A stretch of DNA of 64,000 bases. It comes from Phormidesmis sp963710175 (lineage in GTDB: Bacteria; Cyanobacteriota; Cyanobacteriia; Phormidesmidales; Phormidesmidaceae). How positions within the stretch are numbered: position 1 is the stretch's first letter; each line of letters begins with the position of its first letter. The notes under the pieces are model-generated. The model made no database searches and was not told the origin of the DNA. It worked only from the letters and a program-made list of their open reading frames with translations. Shown piece after piece: positions 53,342 through 61,405 of the stretch. Position numbers and translations under genes: made by a program. The stretch is taken from the NCBI GenBank assembly GCA_963710175.1, contig CAVPZC010000001.1, positions 1 through 64,000 of the forward strand. Direction: 5' to 3'.

Positions 53342-54214
53342 TCATGAGGGCAGCTCAGGCGGCAGCTCCAGGCTTAGCTTGCCCAACACCCCTTTGCGAA
53401 ATTCGGTTAGCAGCTTTTGCGCGGCTCGTTCTTGGTCGCCCTGAAACTTTTGCTCGGCCAAGCTCTGTAAATAAGTTTCGCCTGTGCAGTCGGTAGGGTC
53501 CAGGTTGTACCGAGTCCGTAGAGCTTGGCTCCGCTCCGCTGTCTGAGCTTCACTATCCAGCTCTTTGAGCAGGTCAACAAAAGCGGTCGCTACTCGCTGA
53601 GTATTGTAAGCGGCGGCCCCGATGTCGTCGCAAATGGCTAGCTTCAGGGCTGCCATCTGGTCGGTGAGCTGAGCCGGGATAATGCCGGGCGCATCGAGCA
53701 GCTCTAGTTCGTCGGAGATGCGGACCCATCGCAGCTGGCGAGTGACGCCTGCTTTGCGGGCGCTTTCGACAATGCGGCGCTTGAGCAGCCGGTTGATCAG
53801 GGCGGACTTGCCCACGTTGGGAAAGCCGATGACGACGGCGCGAACTGGGCGCGATCGCATCCCCCTGTCCTGTCTGCGCTGATTCATGGCAACCCCGGCT
53901 GCCTGCGCCGCTCTCGCAATCTGGCCAACGCCTTTACCCTGATTGGCATCGGTATAATAGGCGACCTGCCCCTGATTTTTGAACCACTGCTGCCAGCGAT
54001 CGCGAATTTCCGAGGGAATCATATCTACCCGGTTCACCACCAGCACCCGCTTCTTGCTGCCTAGCCACTCCTCTAACTTGGGATGCAGCGTCGCTAGGGG
54101 GATGCGAGCATCGCGCACTTCCAGCACTACATCGACTCGTTTCAGCTGCTCCTGTAGCGCCTTTTCTGCCTTGGCAATATGTCCTGGGTACCACTGAATC
54201 GACGGAGAGGACAT
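53342..54214 (-). CDS. ylqF: Ribosome biogenesis GTPase YlqF/RbgA
   Basis: A circularly permuted GTPase needed for late 50S assembly. It starts IQWYPGHIAKAEKALQEQLK. The G motifs come in permuted order: VLVVNRVDM (G4), GFPNVGKSALINRLLKRR (G1), then LLDAPGI (G3). A helical C-terminal RNA-binding domain follows from about residue 200. At 290 residues the length is standard. The gene lies downstream of the usp gene by 48 bp on the same strand. Confidence 0.94.
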   Translation of the reverse strand: MSSPSIQWYPGHIAKAEKALQEQLKRVDVVLEVRDARIPLATLHPKLEEWLGSKKRVLVVNRVDMIPSEIRDRWQQWFKNQGQVAYYTDANQGKGVGQIARAAQAAGVAMNQRRQDRGMRSRPVRAVVIGFPNVGKSALINRLLKRRIVESARKAGVTRQLRWVRISDELELLDAPGIIPAQLTDQMAALKLAICDDIGAAAYNTQRVATAFVDLLKELDSEAQTAERSQALRTRYNLDPTDCTGETYLQSLAEQKFQGDQERAAQKLLTEFRKGVLGKLSLELPPELPS

Positions 54215-54262
54215 AGGCTAACGCAAAGAACGAGCAGGCTGACTCTTAATCTACGCCATAAC

Positions 54263-54670
54263 CTAAGGCACTACCAGCACTGGGCAAGGTGAGAGGTTGA
54301 TCACTCGGGCGCTGACGCTGTCTTCGCGGCGTTCGTCAGTCAGGCCAATTCCCCGGCAACCGATGATGACCAGATCGGCTGATACCTCGTCGGCCACGTC
54401 ACAAATCACAAAGGCCGGATTGCCCTCGCGCTCTATGGTATCGGTCTCAAAACCGCGCTGCTCAAACAGTTTTTTAGCCTGGCCTAGCAGCGAGGCTACC
54501 GCTTCTGTAGAGGTTTGTTCAGGATGGGAGGGATCGCTGTTTTCGGGCGGTTCGACTACGGAGAGCAGCACCACTTTAGACTGGCAAAGTTGAGCCATGT
54601 CTAAAACGGTTTGAATGACTTTTTTGGCACCGGGGCTAGAATCTATCGAAAATAAAAGCGTTTTGTACAT
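54263..54670 (-). CDS. Universal stress protein (UspA family)
   Basis: A 135-residue single-domain USP. The start MYKTLLFSIDSSPGAKK and the end VINLSPCPVLVVP are typical. The ATP-binding segment near GCRGIGLTDERREDSVSARV keeps G-2X-G-9X but has Asp at the position of the last Gly before Ser, so nucleotide binding is uncertain. These proteins respond to stress by unknown means. It is convergent with nothing and divergent from pgk. Confidence 0.87.
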   Translation of the reverse strand: MYKTLLFSIDSSPGAKKVIQTVLDMAQLCQSKVVLLSVVEPPENSDPSHPEQTSTEAVASLLGQAKKLFEQRGFETDTIEREGNPAFVICDVADEVSADLVIIGCRGIGLTDERREDSVSARVINLSPCPVLVVP

Positions 54671-55007
54671 ACTTTGTGGAACAGGACCAATGGAACGAGA
54701 TCGGTGCAGGGTTTTCTATCGGATTGGATTTATTCGTCGGGTTTAGATTCAGAAGAGATCACAGACTTCTGTAAAATATGAACAAACGGGCAATAATCAG
54801 TATCGCCTAGTGTAGGCAACGGCATGAAAGCAGTTTTGGCGATGTGCATTACTGCCTGGTGCATCAGATGCTAGTCCGAGGTTCGCCTTGCCCAAGATTT
54901 GGATGGGGTGAGATCTGGCTGGTTCGAGATCTAGGGTAGACAAGCTTTGTCCCGCTTTCGGGTCTGGTGCAGACAAACGTTACATATTTTTTAGGAGAGT
55001 ATACTCT
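54671..55007. other. Divergent intergenic region between usp and pgk
   Basis: 337 bp with the promoters of both genes. GAGATCT occurs twice at about 54910 and 54928. The pgk ribosome-binding AGGAG is near the right end. Nothing else is evident. Confidence 0.5.
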
Positions 55008-56213
55008 GTGGCTAAGAAAGCGCTGGCTGATCTATCCGCGTCCGATGTCTCTGGCAAGCGGGTGTTAGTTCGAGCTGATTTTAATGTACCGCTAGATGAT
55101 GCGGGCAATATCACCGACGACACTCGTATCCGAGCTGCCCTGCCCACCATTCAAGACCTGATTAGCAAAGGGGCCAAGGTCATTTTGGCCAGCCACTTTG
55201 GTCGGCCTAAGGGTAAAGTCGTTGAGAGTATGCGCCTGACGCCGGTAGCCAAGCGCCTGTCTGAAAAGCTGGGTCAGGAGGTGATCAAGTGCGACGACTG
55301 TATTGGTGAGGAGGTCGCTGCTAAAATTGCGGCGATGGAAAACGGTCAGGTGGCGCTATTAGAAAACGTCCGCTTTTACGACGGTGAAACCAGCAATGAT
55401 CCTGCGTTTGCCAAGCAGCTTGCAGCCAACGCCGATCTCTATGTGAACGACGCCTTTGGGACAGCTCACCGGGCTCACGCCTCTACTGCGGGCGTGACCG
55501 AGTATCTGAGCCCAGCAGTCGCCGGTTCTTTGATTGAGAAAGAGCTGAAATATTTGCAGTCTACTGTGGACAATCCTCAGCGCCCCCTAGCGGCGATCGT
55601 CGGTGGCTCTAAGGTGTCTTCCAAAATCGGCGTGATCGACACGCTGCTCGATAAAGTGGACAAAATCTTTATCGGCGGCGGTATGATTTTCACCTTCTAC
55701 AAAGCTCGCGGCTTGAGCGTAGGCGATTCGCTAGTGGAAGAGGACAAGCTAGCGCTTGCTACAGAACTAGAAGCTAAAGCTAAAGCCAAGGGCGTCGATT
55801 TTTTGCTGCCGACAGACGTGGTCTTAGCCGATAAGTTTGCGGCTGATGCGAATACTCAAACGGCGAGTGTAGAGAGCATTCCCGATGGCTGGATGGGTCT
55901 GGACATTGGCCCCGATTCGGTCAAAGTTTTTCAAGATGCACTGGCTGACTGTAAGAGCGTCATTTGGAACGGGCCGATGGGCGTGTTCGAAATGGAGAAG
56001 TTTGCTGCGGGGACAGAGGCGATCGCCCACACCTTAGCCGATCTCACTGACACAGGCTGCATCACCATCATTGGCGGCGGCGACTCCGTAGCAGCGGTTG
56101 AGAAAGTGGGCCTTGCTGACAAAATGAGCCACATTTCTACGGGCGGCGGCGCAAGCCTGGAACTACTCGAAGGCAAAACGCTTCCGGGTATCGCTGCTTT
56201 AGATGACGCCTAG
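55008..56213 (+). CDS. pgk: Phosphoglycerate kinase
   Basis: Glycolytic and Calvin-cycle enzyme that phosphorylates 3-phosphoglycerate. The N-terminal substrate domain has VLVRADFNVPLDD and ILASHFGRPKG, and the hinge and ATP-binding domains have AIVGGSKVSSKIGVID and TIIGGGDSVAAVEKVG. The C-terminal STGGGASLELLEGKTLPG loop is complete. At 401 residues it is full length. The GTG start is preceded by AGGAG. It is followed by a strong hairpin. Confidence 0.98.
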   Translation: MAKKALADLSASDVSGKRVLVRADFNVPLDDAGNITDDTRIRAALPTIQDLISKGAKVILASHFGRPKGKVVESMRLTPVAKRLSEKLGQEVIKCDDCIGEEVAAKIAAMENGQVALLENVRFYDGETSNDPAFAKQLAANADLYVNDAFGTAHRAHASTAGVTEYLSPAVAGSLIEKELKYLQSTVDNPQRPLAAIVGGSKVSSKIGVIDTLLDKVDKIFIGGGMIFTFYKARGLSVGDSLVEEDKLALATELEAKAKAKGVDFLLPTDVVLADKFAADANTQTASVESIPDGWMGLDIGPDSVKVFQDALADCKSVIWNGPMGVFEMEKFAAGTEAIAHTLADLTDTGCITIIGGGDSVAAVEKVGLADKMSHISTGGGASLELLEGKTLPGIAALDDA

Positions 56214-56264
56214 GACTAATGATGAGGCATAGCGTTCTTCTGGCATTTGCTTAGTCGGAGGCTA

Positions 56265-56318
56265 CAGCCCCTACAAAAGCGCTCTACGGGAAACAACCGG
56301 GCGCTTTTGCAGGGGCTG
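56265..56318 (+). terminator. Long hairpin after pgk
   Basis: Two 18-nt arms, CAGCCCCTACAAAAGCGC and GCGCTTTTGCAGGGGCTG, pair at 17 of 18 positions around an 18-nt loop. It starts 52 bp after the pgk stop. There is no T-run behind it, so it may be a stability element or a repeat rather than a textbook terminator. Confidence 0.6.
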
Positions 56319-56501
56319 AGCTGTAAAAGTGGCGGTCTTGCTAGATCTTACGGTTGCGATCGCTCTATCCCTACGCGCGGCTGCATGCCAATTCTGTATC
56401 TACCGATACGTTTCAGCTAAAAGTCTATCTCACGAATGGTGAGCTGAACCGCTCTGTAGCCTTACAGTTAGATGATATGCCGACGACTCACGAGGTTTTC
56501 T

Positions 56502-57413
56502 ATGGCCGGGATGAATCAGTTTAAAACCCTGCTCCTGCTGGCCCTGCTCAGCGGATTGATAGTACTGGCGGGCTATCTGCTGGTGGGAGATGAGCAAGGC
56601 TTGTACTACGGCTTAGGCTTTGCGGCGTTGAGCAGCTTCGGCTCTTGGTATTACTCTGATCGGGCGGCGCTGTCTGCCTTTAAGGCCAAGCCGTCGCCGC
56701 GTGAGGAGAACCCAGAGCTGTTTGATCGGATTGAGAAGTTGAGCGATCGCGCTGGTGTCCCCAACCCCAAGCTCTACATCGTGCCTTCGGAAGGGCTAAA
56801 TGCTTTTGCGACCGGGCGCGATCCGAACCATGCGGCGATCGCGCTCACTGAAGGCATCATCAAGCTATTGCCCCCCGATGAGCTAGACGCAGTAATCGCC
56901 CACGAGCTCACCCATGTGCGCAATCGAGACACCCTGACCCAGGCAGTAGCAGGAACCCTGGCCGGATCACTGACCTATCTGGGCCGCATTCTCACCCTGG
57001 GCGCACTGTATTTTCCGGTAGCGCGAGTGGGCAGGCGAGGCAATAACCCCATTGCGATTTTGTTTCTGCTGGTAGTTGGCCCGCTGACTGCCGCGCTGCT
57101 GCGCATGGCGATTTCCAGAACCCGGGAATATGCCGCCGATGCAGGAGCCGCCGAAATCACCCAAAATCCTCTGGCGCTGGTGCGCGCACTCGAAACCTTG
57201 GAGTCCATGGGTCAGGAAGTTCCTATACACGGGAATCCTGCCTTTGCACCGCTGTTCATCGTCAATCCGCTTTCTAAAGAAGGCTTGATGAAACTATTCC
57301 TCACCCATCCACCCACTGAAGATCGCGTCGAGCGCTTGAAGGCTTTGGCAGCGCAGCCAGAAAAGAGCGACACTTTGGTAGAAACTCCTAAAGGACTGAG
57401 TCCTACTGCTTAA
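56502..57413 (+). CDS. htpX: Zinc metalloprotease HtpX (M48 family)
   Basis: A membrane protease that takes part in quality control of membrane proteins. Two N-terminal helices (TLLLLALLSGLIVLAGYLLV and YYGLGFAALSSFGSWYY) precede the catalytic domain with AHELTHVRNRD, the HExxH zinc motif. The third ligand Glu is in SRTREYAADAGA. Two more hydrophobic segments lie between. The ATG at 56502 follows GAGG; the ATG at 56511 is also possible. The protein is about 303 residues, a normal size. Confidence 0.93.
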   Translation: MAGMNQFKTLLLLALLSGLIVLAGYLLVGDEQGLYYGLGFAALSSFGSWYYSDRAALSAFKAKPSPREENPELFDRIEKLSDRAGVPNPKLYIVPSEGLNAFATGRDPNHAAIALTEGIIKLLPPDELDAVIAHELTHVRNRDTLTQAVAGTLAGSLTYLGRILTLGALYFPVARVGRRGNNPIAILFLLVVGPLTAALLRMAISRTREYAADAGAAEITQNPLALVRALETLESMGQEVPIHGNPAFAPLFIVNPLSKEGLMKLFLTHPPTEDRVERLKALAAQPEKSDTLVETPKGLSPTA

Positions 57414-57437
57414 GTTTGTCCTGGCCCTCTGTTCTAT

Positions 57438-57911
57438 CTACCTGCGAGCAGTTTTGATTTCTTTGGTCAGTATATGACGCGCTTGCTGATCGAAGCCGAC
57501 TCGTTCGTATAAAGCACTCGCTCCTGGATTGTCTTGCTTAACCTCTAGCTGGATTACGCTGACTCCAATCTGCTGACAGGCTTCCTCTAAAAACCGTATT
57601 GCTTTGGTTCCAATCCCCTGGCCTCGCTCGTCTACTCGAACGTAAAGCTCATCCAAGAAAGCATAATAGCCTCGATATTCCAGCCGATAGCCTAGCGTGA
57701 GGACAATATATCCAACAACAACCTTGGCTTTTTGAATGAGCCAAACTCTTCCAATTTTCTCGTTGGCAACAACTGTTTCCATTGCACTACGTGCAGGTGT
57801 TCGGTCAAACGGTTCCGTATGATCAAAATCGTGAAATTCTTCCATGTATTTTATGAGGATATCGAGATCAGCGACTCTCGCCTCTCTGAAGTTAATTTCG
57901 TCTATAGCCAT
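57438..57911 (-). CDS. GNAT-family N-acetyltransferase
   Basis: A 157-residue acetyltransferase. The coenzyme A motif is VDERGQGIGTKAIRFLEEAC, and the C-terminal part reads LEVKQDNPGASALYERVGF, the usual end of a GNAT fold. Substrate is unknown; proteins of this size often act on small amines or protein N-termini. It is convergent with htpX, 25 bp away. Confidence 0.9.
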   Translation of the reverse strand: MAIDEINFREARVADLDILIKYMEEFHDFDHTEPFDRTPARSAMETVVANEKIGRVWLIQKAKVVVGYIVLTLGYRLEYRGYYAFLDELYVRVDERGQGIGTKAIRFLEEACQQIGVSVIQLEVKQDNPGASALYERVGFDQQARHILTKEIKTARR

Positions 57912-57992
57912 TTCTCCATTTGAATAAATGTATTAGCCTCAGCCGTCATGCTACAGCTCCTGTACTACACTAAGCGCTTTGCCGCGAAACAC

Positions 57993-58625
57993 CTATTCGG
58001 CAATTGGCGCGATTCTCTTTTCTGAAGGCGGCGCGATCGCACTCCCCAATATCCCCAGAATTTTGCCCAGATCCTCGATGTAGTATTCGCTCAGATCGAT
58101 CTCTACGGTGCGACCGCTCAGCCGCAAAAACCGCCATATCGTCCCGATAGTGACCACACCATAGATGGTTTCGATAGGATTGCCCTTTTGCTGATTGAAC
58201 TGCTGGGCGGCTACCATTTCGGCAATACACTGGGGGAAGCCGACTTTGAGGTTTTCGTTTTTGGCTTCGACTAGCATGATGACGGGTGACCTGACCAGCA
58301 ACTGCTCCGGAGAGCGGCTCACCAAATAATCGCAAACCCCATTCAGCCCCTGCTCTGGCAAAACAGTAAAATCCACGCCCGAAAACAAGCTAATTTCCGC
58401 TTTAAACTGTCGCCTGAGTTCGAGCATGACCGGCATGATAATTAGCTCAGAGCGAGCTTTTTCTGTGCTGAGGGCGATCGCCAAATCCATCCCCTCAGCC
58501 AGCGTCCTTTTCAAAAAATCGCTACTTTCAACCCTCGGAACTGCCGCAAATAGACCGGGCAATTCCTGAAAGGATAGGTCAAATTGTTCAATTAGCTGAT
58601 CGAACGTAAAATTGCCATAGGCCAT
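57993..58625 (-). CDS. Conserved cyanobacterial protein with PD-(D/E)XK-like motif
   Basis: A 210-residue soluble protein. A probable nuclease-fold core is seen in GVCDYLVSR and VIMLVEAKNENLKVG, that is an Asp, then a strand with Glu-x-Lys. The rest includes QCIAEMVAAQQFNQQ and YGVVTIGTIWRFLRLSG, which recall a restriction-like fold common in cyanobacteria. No methyltransferase or toxin neighbour is present. Activity has not been shown for this family to my knowledge. Confidence 0.7.
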   Translation of the reverse strand: MAYGNFTFDQLIEQFDLSFQELPGLFAAVPRVESSDFLKRTLAEGMDLAIALSTEKARSELIIMPVMLELRRQFKAEISLFSGVDFTVLPEQGLNGVCDYLVSRSPEQLLVRSPVIMLVEAKNENLKVGFPQCIAEMVAAQQFNQQKGNPIETIYGVVTIGTIWRFLRLSGRTVEIDLSEYYIEDLGKILGILGSAIAPPSEKRIAPIAE

Positions 58626-58734
58626 AGGGTACCAGCGATTCAGTCCTCCCTCGAATCATAGCAATAAAGCCTATCTACCCTGCGGCTAGCTGGCCCAAGG
58701 TTCTATCCTGAAGAGGGTATAGATTGGTAGCGCA

Positions 58735-59922
58735 TTGGATAATTCAGGCATACAGCAGGCAATTGCTCAGCGCATTGAGCAGAGTGAACAGCAGCGGATC
58801 ACGTTTGCTGAGTTTATGGAAATGGCGCTGTACCATCCGCACGGCTACTACTCTACGCGCAGCAGCATGATTGGCCCACAGGGTGACTTCGTTACCTCAC
58901 CGCATATGGGTCATGATTTTGGCGAAGTCCTCGCTGAGCAGTTTGCCGATATGTGGCAGACGCTGGCCCAGCCCAACCCGTTCACTCTGATGGAAATGGG
59001 TGCAGGCCAAGGGCTAGTCGCTGCCGATGTGCTAGCGCATTTGCAAACCCACCATCCTGACTGCTTTGCCTGCCTGAATTACATTGTGGTGGAAAAATCG
59101 GGCGCACTCAAAGCCGAGCAGCAACACCGGCTGAGTCACTGGCGAACTCAGGGCGTTTCACTGAGCTGGCAAGATCTCTCAGACGTTCCAGCGGACTCCA
59201 TCGTCGGCTGCGCTTTCTCTAACGAGCTGGTAGACGCCTTTCCGGTGCATTGGGTGGAATGGCAAAACCATGCTCTGCAAGAAATGTGGGTGAGTGTTAG
59301 TGAAGAGGGCTTTGCCCCAGTATTGGGAGAACTCTCTACACCGCAGCTTCAGGATTATTTTAAGCGGGTAGGCATTGGTCTTTCAGATCATCCAGAGGGC
59401 TATCGAACAGAGGTGAATTTGGCCGCGCTGGACTGGCTGAGCACCGTGTCAGAACGACTCAGCCGGGGCTACTTACTCACTATCGACTATGGCTACATCG
59501 CCCAGCGCTACTACGCTCCGGCTCGCAGCCAGGGGACTTTACAGTGTTACTACCAGCACGGCCACCACGACGATCCATTTGCCTATGTGGGCGAGCAGGA
59601 TATTACGGCCCATATAGACTTTACGGCGCTAGAAAAGTATGGCGATGAAGTGGGGTTCAAAAAAATTGGCTTTACGCAGCAAGGGCTGTTTTTGATGGCG
59701 TTAGGATTAGGTGATCGCCTCTCTAAACTCTCCAACCCACAGGGCAATCAAACCGCCACCGCCAAAACAATACAGGCGATCATGATGCGCCGTGACGCCC
59801 TGCAACAGCTCATTAGCCCCCTCGGATTCGGCAACTTTGGCGTCCTCATCCAGAGCAAAGGGCTTACCCCAAAAGAAATCGCCAGACCGCTCAAGGGCCT
59901 GACGATTCCACCGATGGTGTGA
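58735..59922 (+). CDS. MidA/NDUFAF7-type class I SAM-dependent methyltransferase
   Basis: A 395-residue protein of the MidA/NDUFAF7 family (DUF185). Mitochondrial NDUFAF7 methylates an arginine in a complex I subunit; cyanobacterial members probably act on NDH-1 or another complex. The motifs are ITFAEFMEMALYHPHGYYST at the start, GAGQGLVAADVLAHL as the SAM motif, CAFSNELVDAFPVHWVEW and YLLTIDYGY. The start codon appears to be TTG at 58735. It stands alone between two minus-strand genes. Confidence 0.9.
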   Translation: MDNSGIQQAIAQRIEQSEQQRITFAEFMEMALYHPHGYYSTRSSMIGPQGDFVTSPHMGHDFGEVLAEQFADMWQTLAQPNPFTLMEMGAGQGLVAADVLAHLQTHHPDCFACLNYIVVEKSGALKAEQQHRLSHWRTQGVSLSWQDLSDVPADSIVGCAFSNELVDAFPVHWVEWQNHALQEMWVSVSEEGFAPVLGELSTPQLQDYFKRVGIGLSDHPEGYRTEVNLAALDWLSTVSERLSRGYLLTIDYGYIAQRYYAPARSQGTLQCYYQHGHHDDPFAYVGEQDITAHIDFTALEKYGDEVGFKKIGFTQQGLFLMALGLGDRLSKLSNPQGNQTATAKTIQAIMMRRDALQQLISPLGFGNFGVLIQSKGLTPKEIARPLKGLTIPPMV

Positions 59923-59932
59923 AGGCGGGGAG

Positions 59933-60277
59933 TTACAGAGGGCGGAAGATAAACGGGTAGCGGAAAGCGCTATCTGGTGAAGTGACGCTGCTCAAAATCG
60001 CAAAGATTGGCAGGATTAGCTGTACCAAACCCAACAGTGCTAGCAAAGGCAGGCCAATAATCAGCCAGGCTGGAATGATCAGCAAAACGCTGTACAGCCA
60101 CATGTTGAAGTGAAAATTCAGCGCCTCTTTAGCGTTTTCTTTACTTACCGCATCCTCTGAAAGCAGCATGACTGCCAGCGGCACACCCGCTGACAGCACT
60201 AGCTGACTCAAGAAAATAGAGCCGTGGGACGCAACCGATAGGAGTTTGCGTTTGTCAGAATCAAAAGTTGTTTCCAT
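59933..60277 (-). CDS. DUF4870 domain membrane protein
   Basis: A 114-residue membrane protein with three hydrophobic stretches, the first in GSIFLSQLVLSAGVPLAVML. The DUF4870 core includes NAKEALNFHFNMWLYSVLLI, then a helix around PLLALLGLVQLILPIFAI. The function of the family is unknown. It is convergent with the methyltransferase, 11 bp apart. Confidence 0.85.
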   Translation of the reverse strand: METTFDSDKRKLLSVASHGSIFLSQLVLSAGVPLAVMLLSEDAVSKENAKEALNFHFNMWLYSVLLIIPAWLIIGLPLLALLGLVQLILPIFAILSSVTSPDSAFRYPFIFRPL

Positions 60278-60458
60278 AAGATAAAAGTCCTCGTAATGCT
60301 CTACCTTCGAGACAGGGCGCTCGGCTAGCCGGATGTCTGGTCTCGATGTCTCTATAGTAACGGCCTGGTTCCAACCAGGAAATACGGTCAGATATCGTAA
60401 AAACCGTCAAAGTCTAAAATGAATATACAACTCCGATGAATGCTTTTGAGGATAGACG

Positions 60459-60851
60459 ATGCAGATGAAGCGATTAGGCCATGTAGCCGTATGTGTGGAA
60501 GATGTGGCAAAAGCCGTTGATTTTTATCAAAACCTGGGAATGAAGCTGGTTTGGCAAGATAGCGACTGGGCCTACTTAAAAGCAGGTAACGATGGGCTGG
60601 CGCTGATGAGCCCGGACTATGACCAGGCAGGGCCGCACTTTGGATTTGTGTTTAGCGACAGAGCCGAAATCGACACCGCCTACGCCAAGCTCAAAGCCGA
60701 AGGCGTCAAAGTCGGCAAAATCCACGACCATCGCGACGGCACCGCCTCCTTTTATGGCCGCGACCCCTTTGGCAACTGGTTTGAGTACCTTTACGAGCCG
60801 GATGATTTGTTTGAGGGAAAGGAAGGTGCCGCAGCTACTGCACAAGCCTGA
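60459..60851 (+). CDS. VOC (glyoxalase-like) family protein
   Basis: A 130-residue vicinal oxygen chelate protein. The fold is seen in LGHVAVCVEDVAKAVDFYQN at the start, and DPFGNWFEYLYEPDD at the end. Possible metal ligands are His9 and the Glu of FEYLYEP; the rest of the site is not clear, so glyoxalase I activity is not certain. GAGG precedes the ATG. It is followed at 34 bp by a small protein gene on the same strand. Confidence 0.85.
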   Translation: MQMKRLGHVAVCVEDVAKAVDFYQNLGMKLVWQDSDWAYLKAGNDGLALMSPDYDQAGPHFGFVFSDRAEIDTAYAKLKAEGVKVGKIHDHRDGTASFYGRDPFGNWFEYLYEPDDLFEGKEGAAATAQA

Positions 60852-60885
60852 TTGATGTGACTCTGTGAAAGTTGATGCCGACCTG

Positions 60886-61269
60886 ATGTTTGAAATTCGC
60901 ATACTGCCACAGGAAATTGGCCCATCAGGTGAGAAGCTGGGGCTAATTACGATTGGTGACTTTTCAGAGAGGTTTTCCTGCTGGCCGATCAGCGACTGTG
61001 CTGCTGATTTAGAAGCTCGATGGAAACATGAGTTGCGCCGTCTTCTAGACAATGTAAACAACACAAACTCAGTGGCTCTCATTCATGACCCGAGATTTGC
61101 CTGGCCCCTATATCGTGAAGAGTCTGCCTGCTATATTCACCAAGTATTTAACCCTGAGGGATTATTCCTCGATCATCTTGCCTACAGAGTGACCGAATCA
61201 GAGGATGGCGACCCTATCAGCGAGTGGGAAACCAGCGTTGCCGATATTCAAAACTTCCCGGCGCGCTGA
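60886..61269 (+). CDS. Hypothetical protein, CDI-immunity-like
   Basis: A protein of about 127 residues that I cannot identify with certainty. It starts MFEIRILPQEIG, has GLITIGDFSERFSC, a middle part FAWPLYREESACYIHQVF, and ends PISEWETSVADIQNF. This pattern, with a WPLYRE segment and the ISEW...SVADI end, resembles proteins annotated as contact-dependent inhibition immunity. No toxin gene is near. A GTG at 60865 would add seven residues. The repeat copy B starts 20 bp after the stop. Confidence 0.55.
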   Translation: MFEIRILPQEIGPSGEKLGLITIGDFSERFSCWPISDCAADLEARWKHELRRLLDNVNNTNSVALIHDPRFAWPLYREESACYIHQVFNPEGLFLDHLAYRVTESEDGDPISEWETSVADIQNFPAR

Positions 61270-61289
61270 CAGTTTGACAGCTACCCAAA

Positions 61290-61394
61290 TATAGCGAAGC
61301 GCGGATGCATTCGCGCTTCGCGGGGCACTTTGTCTGTTGCTATATATGGCTTACAGTCAGTAATGCTGCATGAAGCAAAGTGCCGGAAGCTATA
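61290..61394 (-). repeat. Structured 105-bp dispersed repeat, copy B (inverted relative to copy A)
   Basis: The reverse complement agrees with 16784-16888 at 102 of 105 positions; the three differences are at single bases. The hairpin arms GCGAAGCGCG and CGCGCTTCGC are intact. The longer inner repeat has two mismatches here (GCACTTTGCTT and AGACAAAGTGC). It lies 11 bp from the pcrA stop and 20 bp after the stop at 61269, so it occupies the whole space between convergent genes. Confidence 0.9.
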
Positions 61395-61405
61395 TCACCA
61401 AGGGC

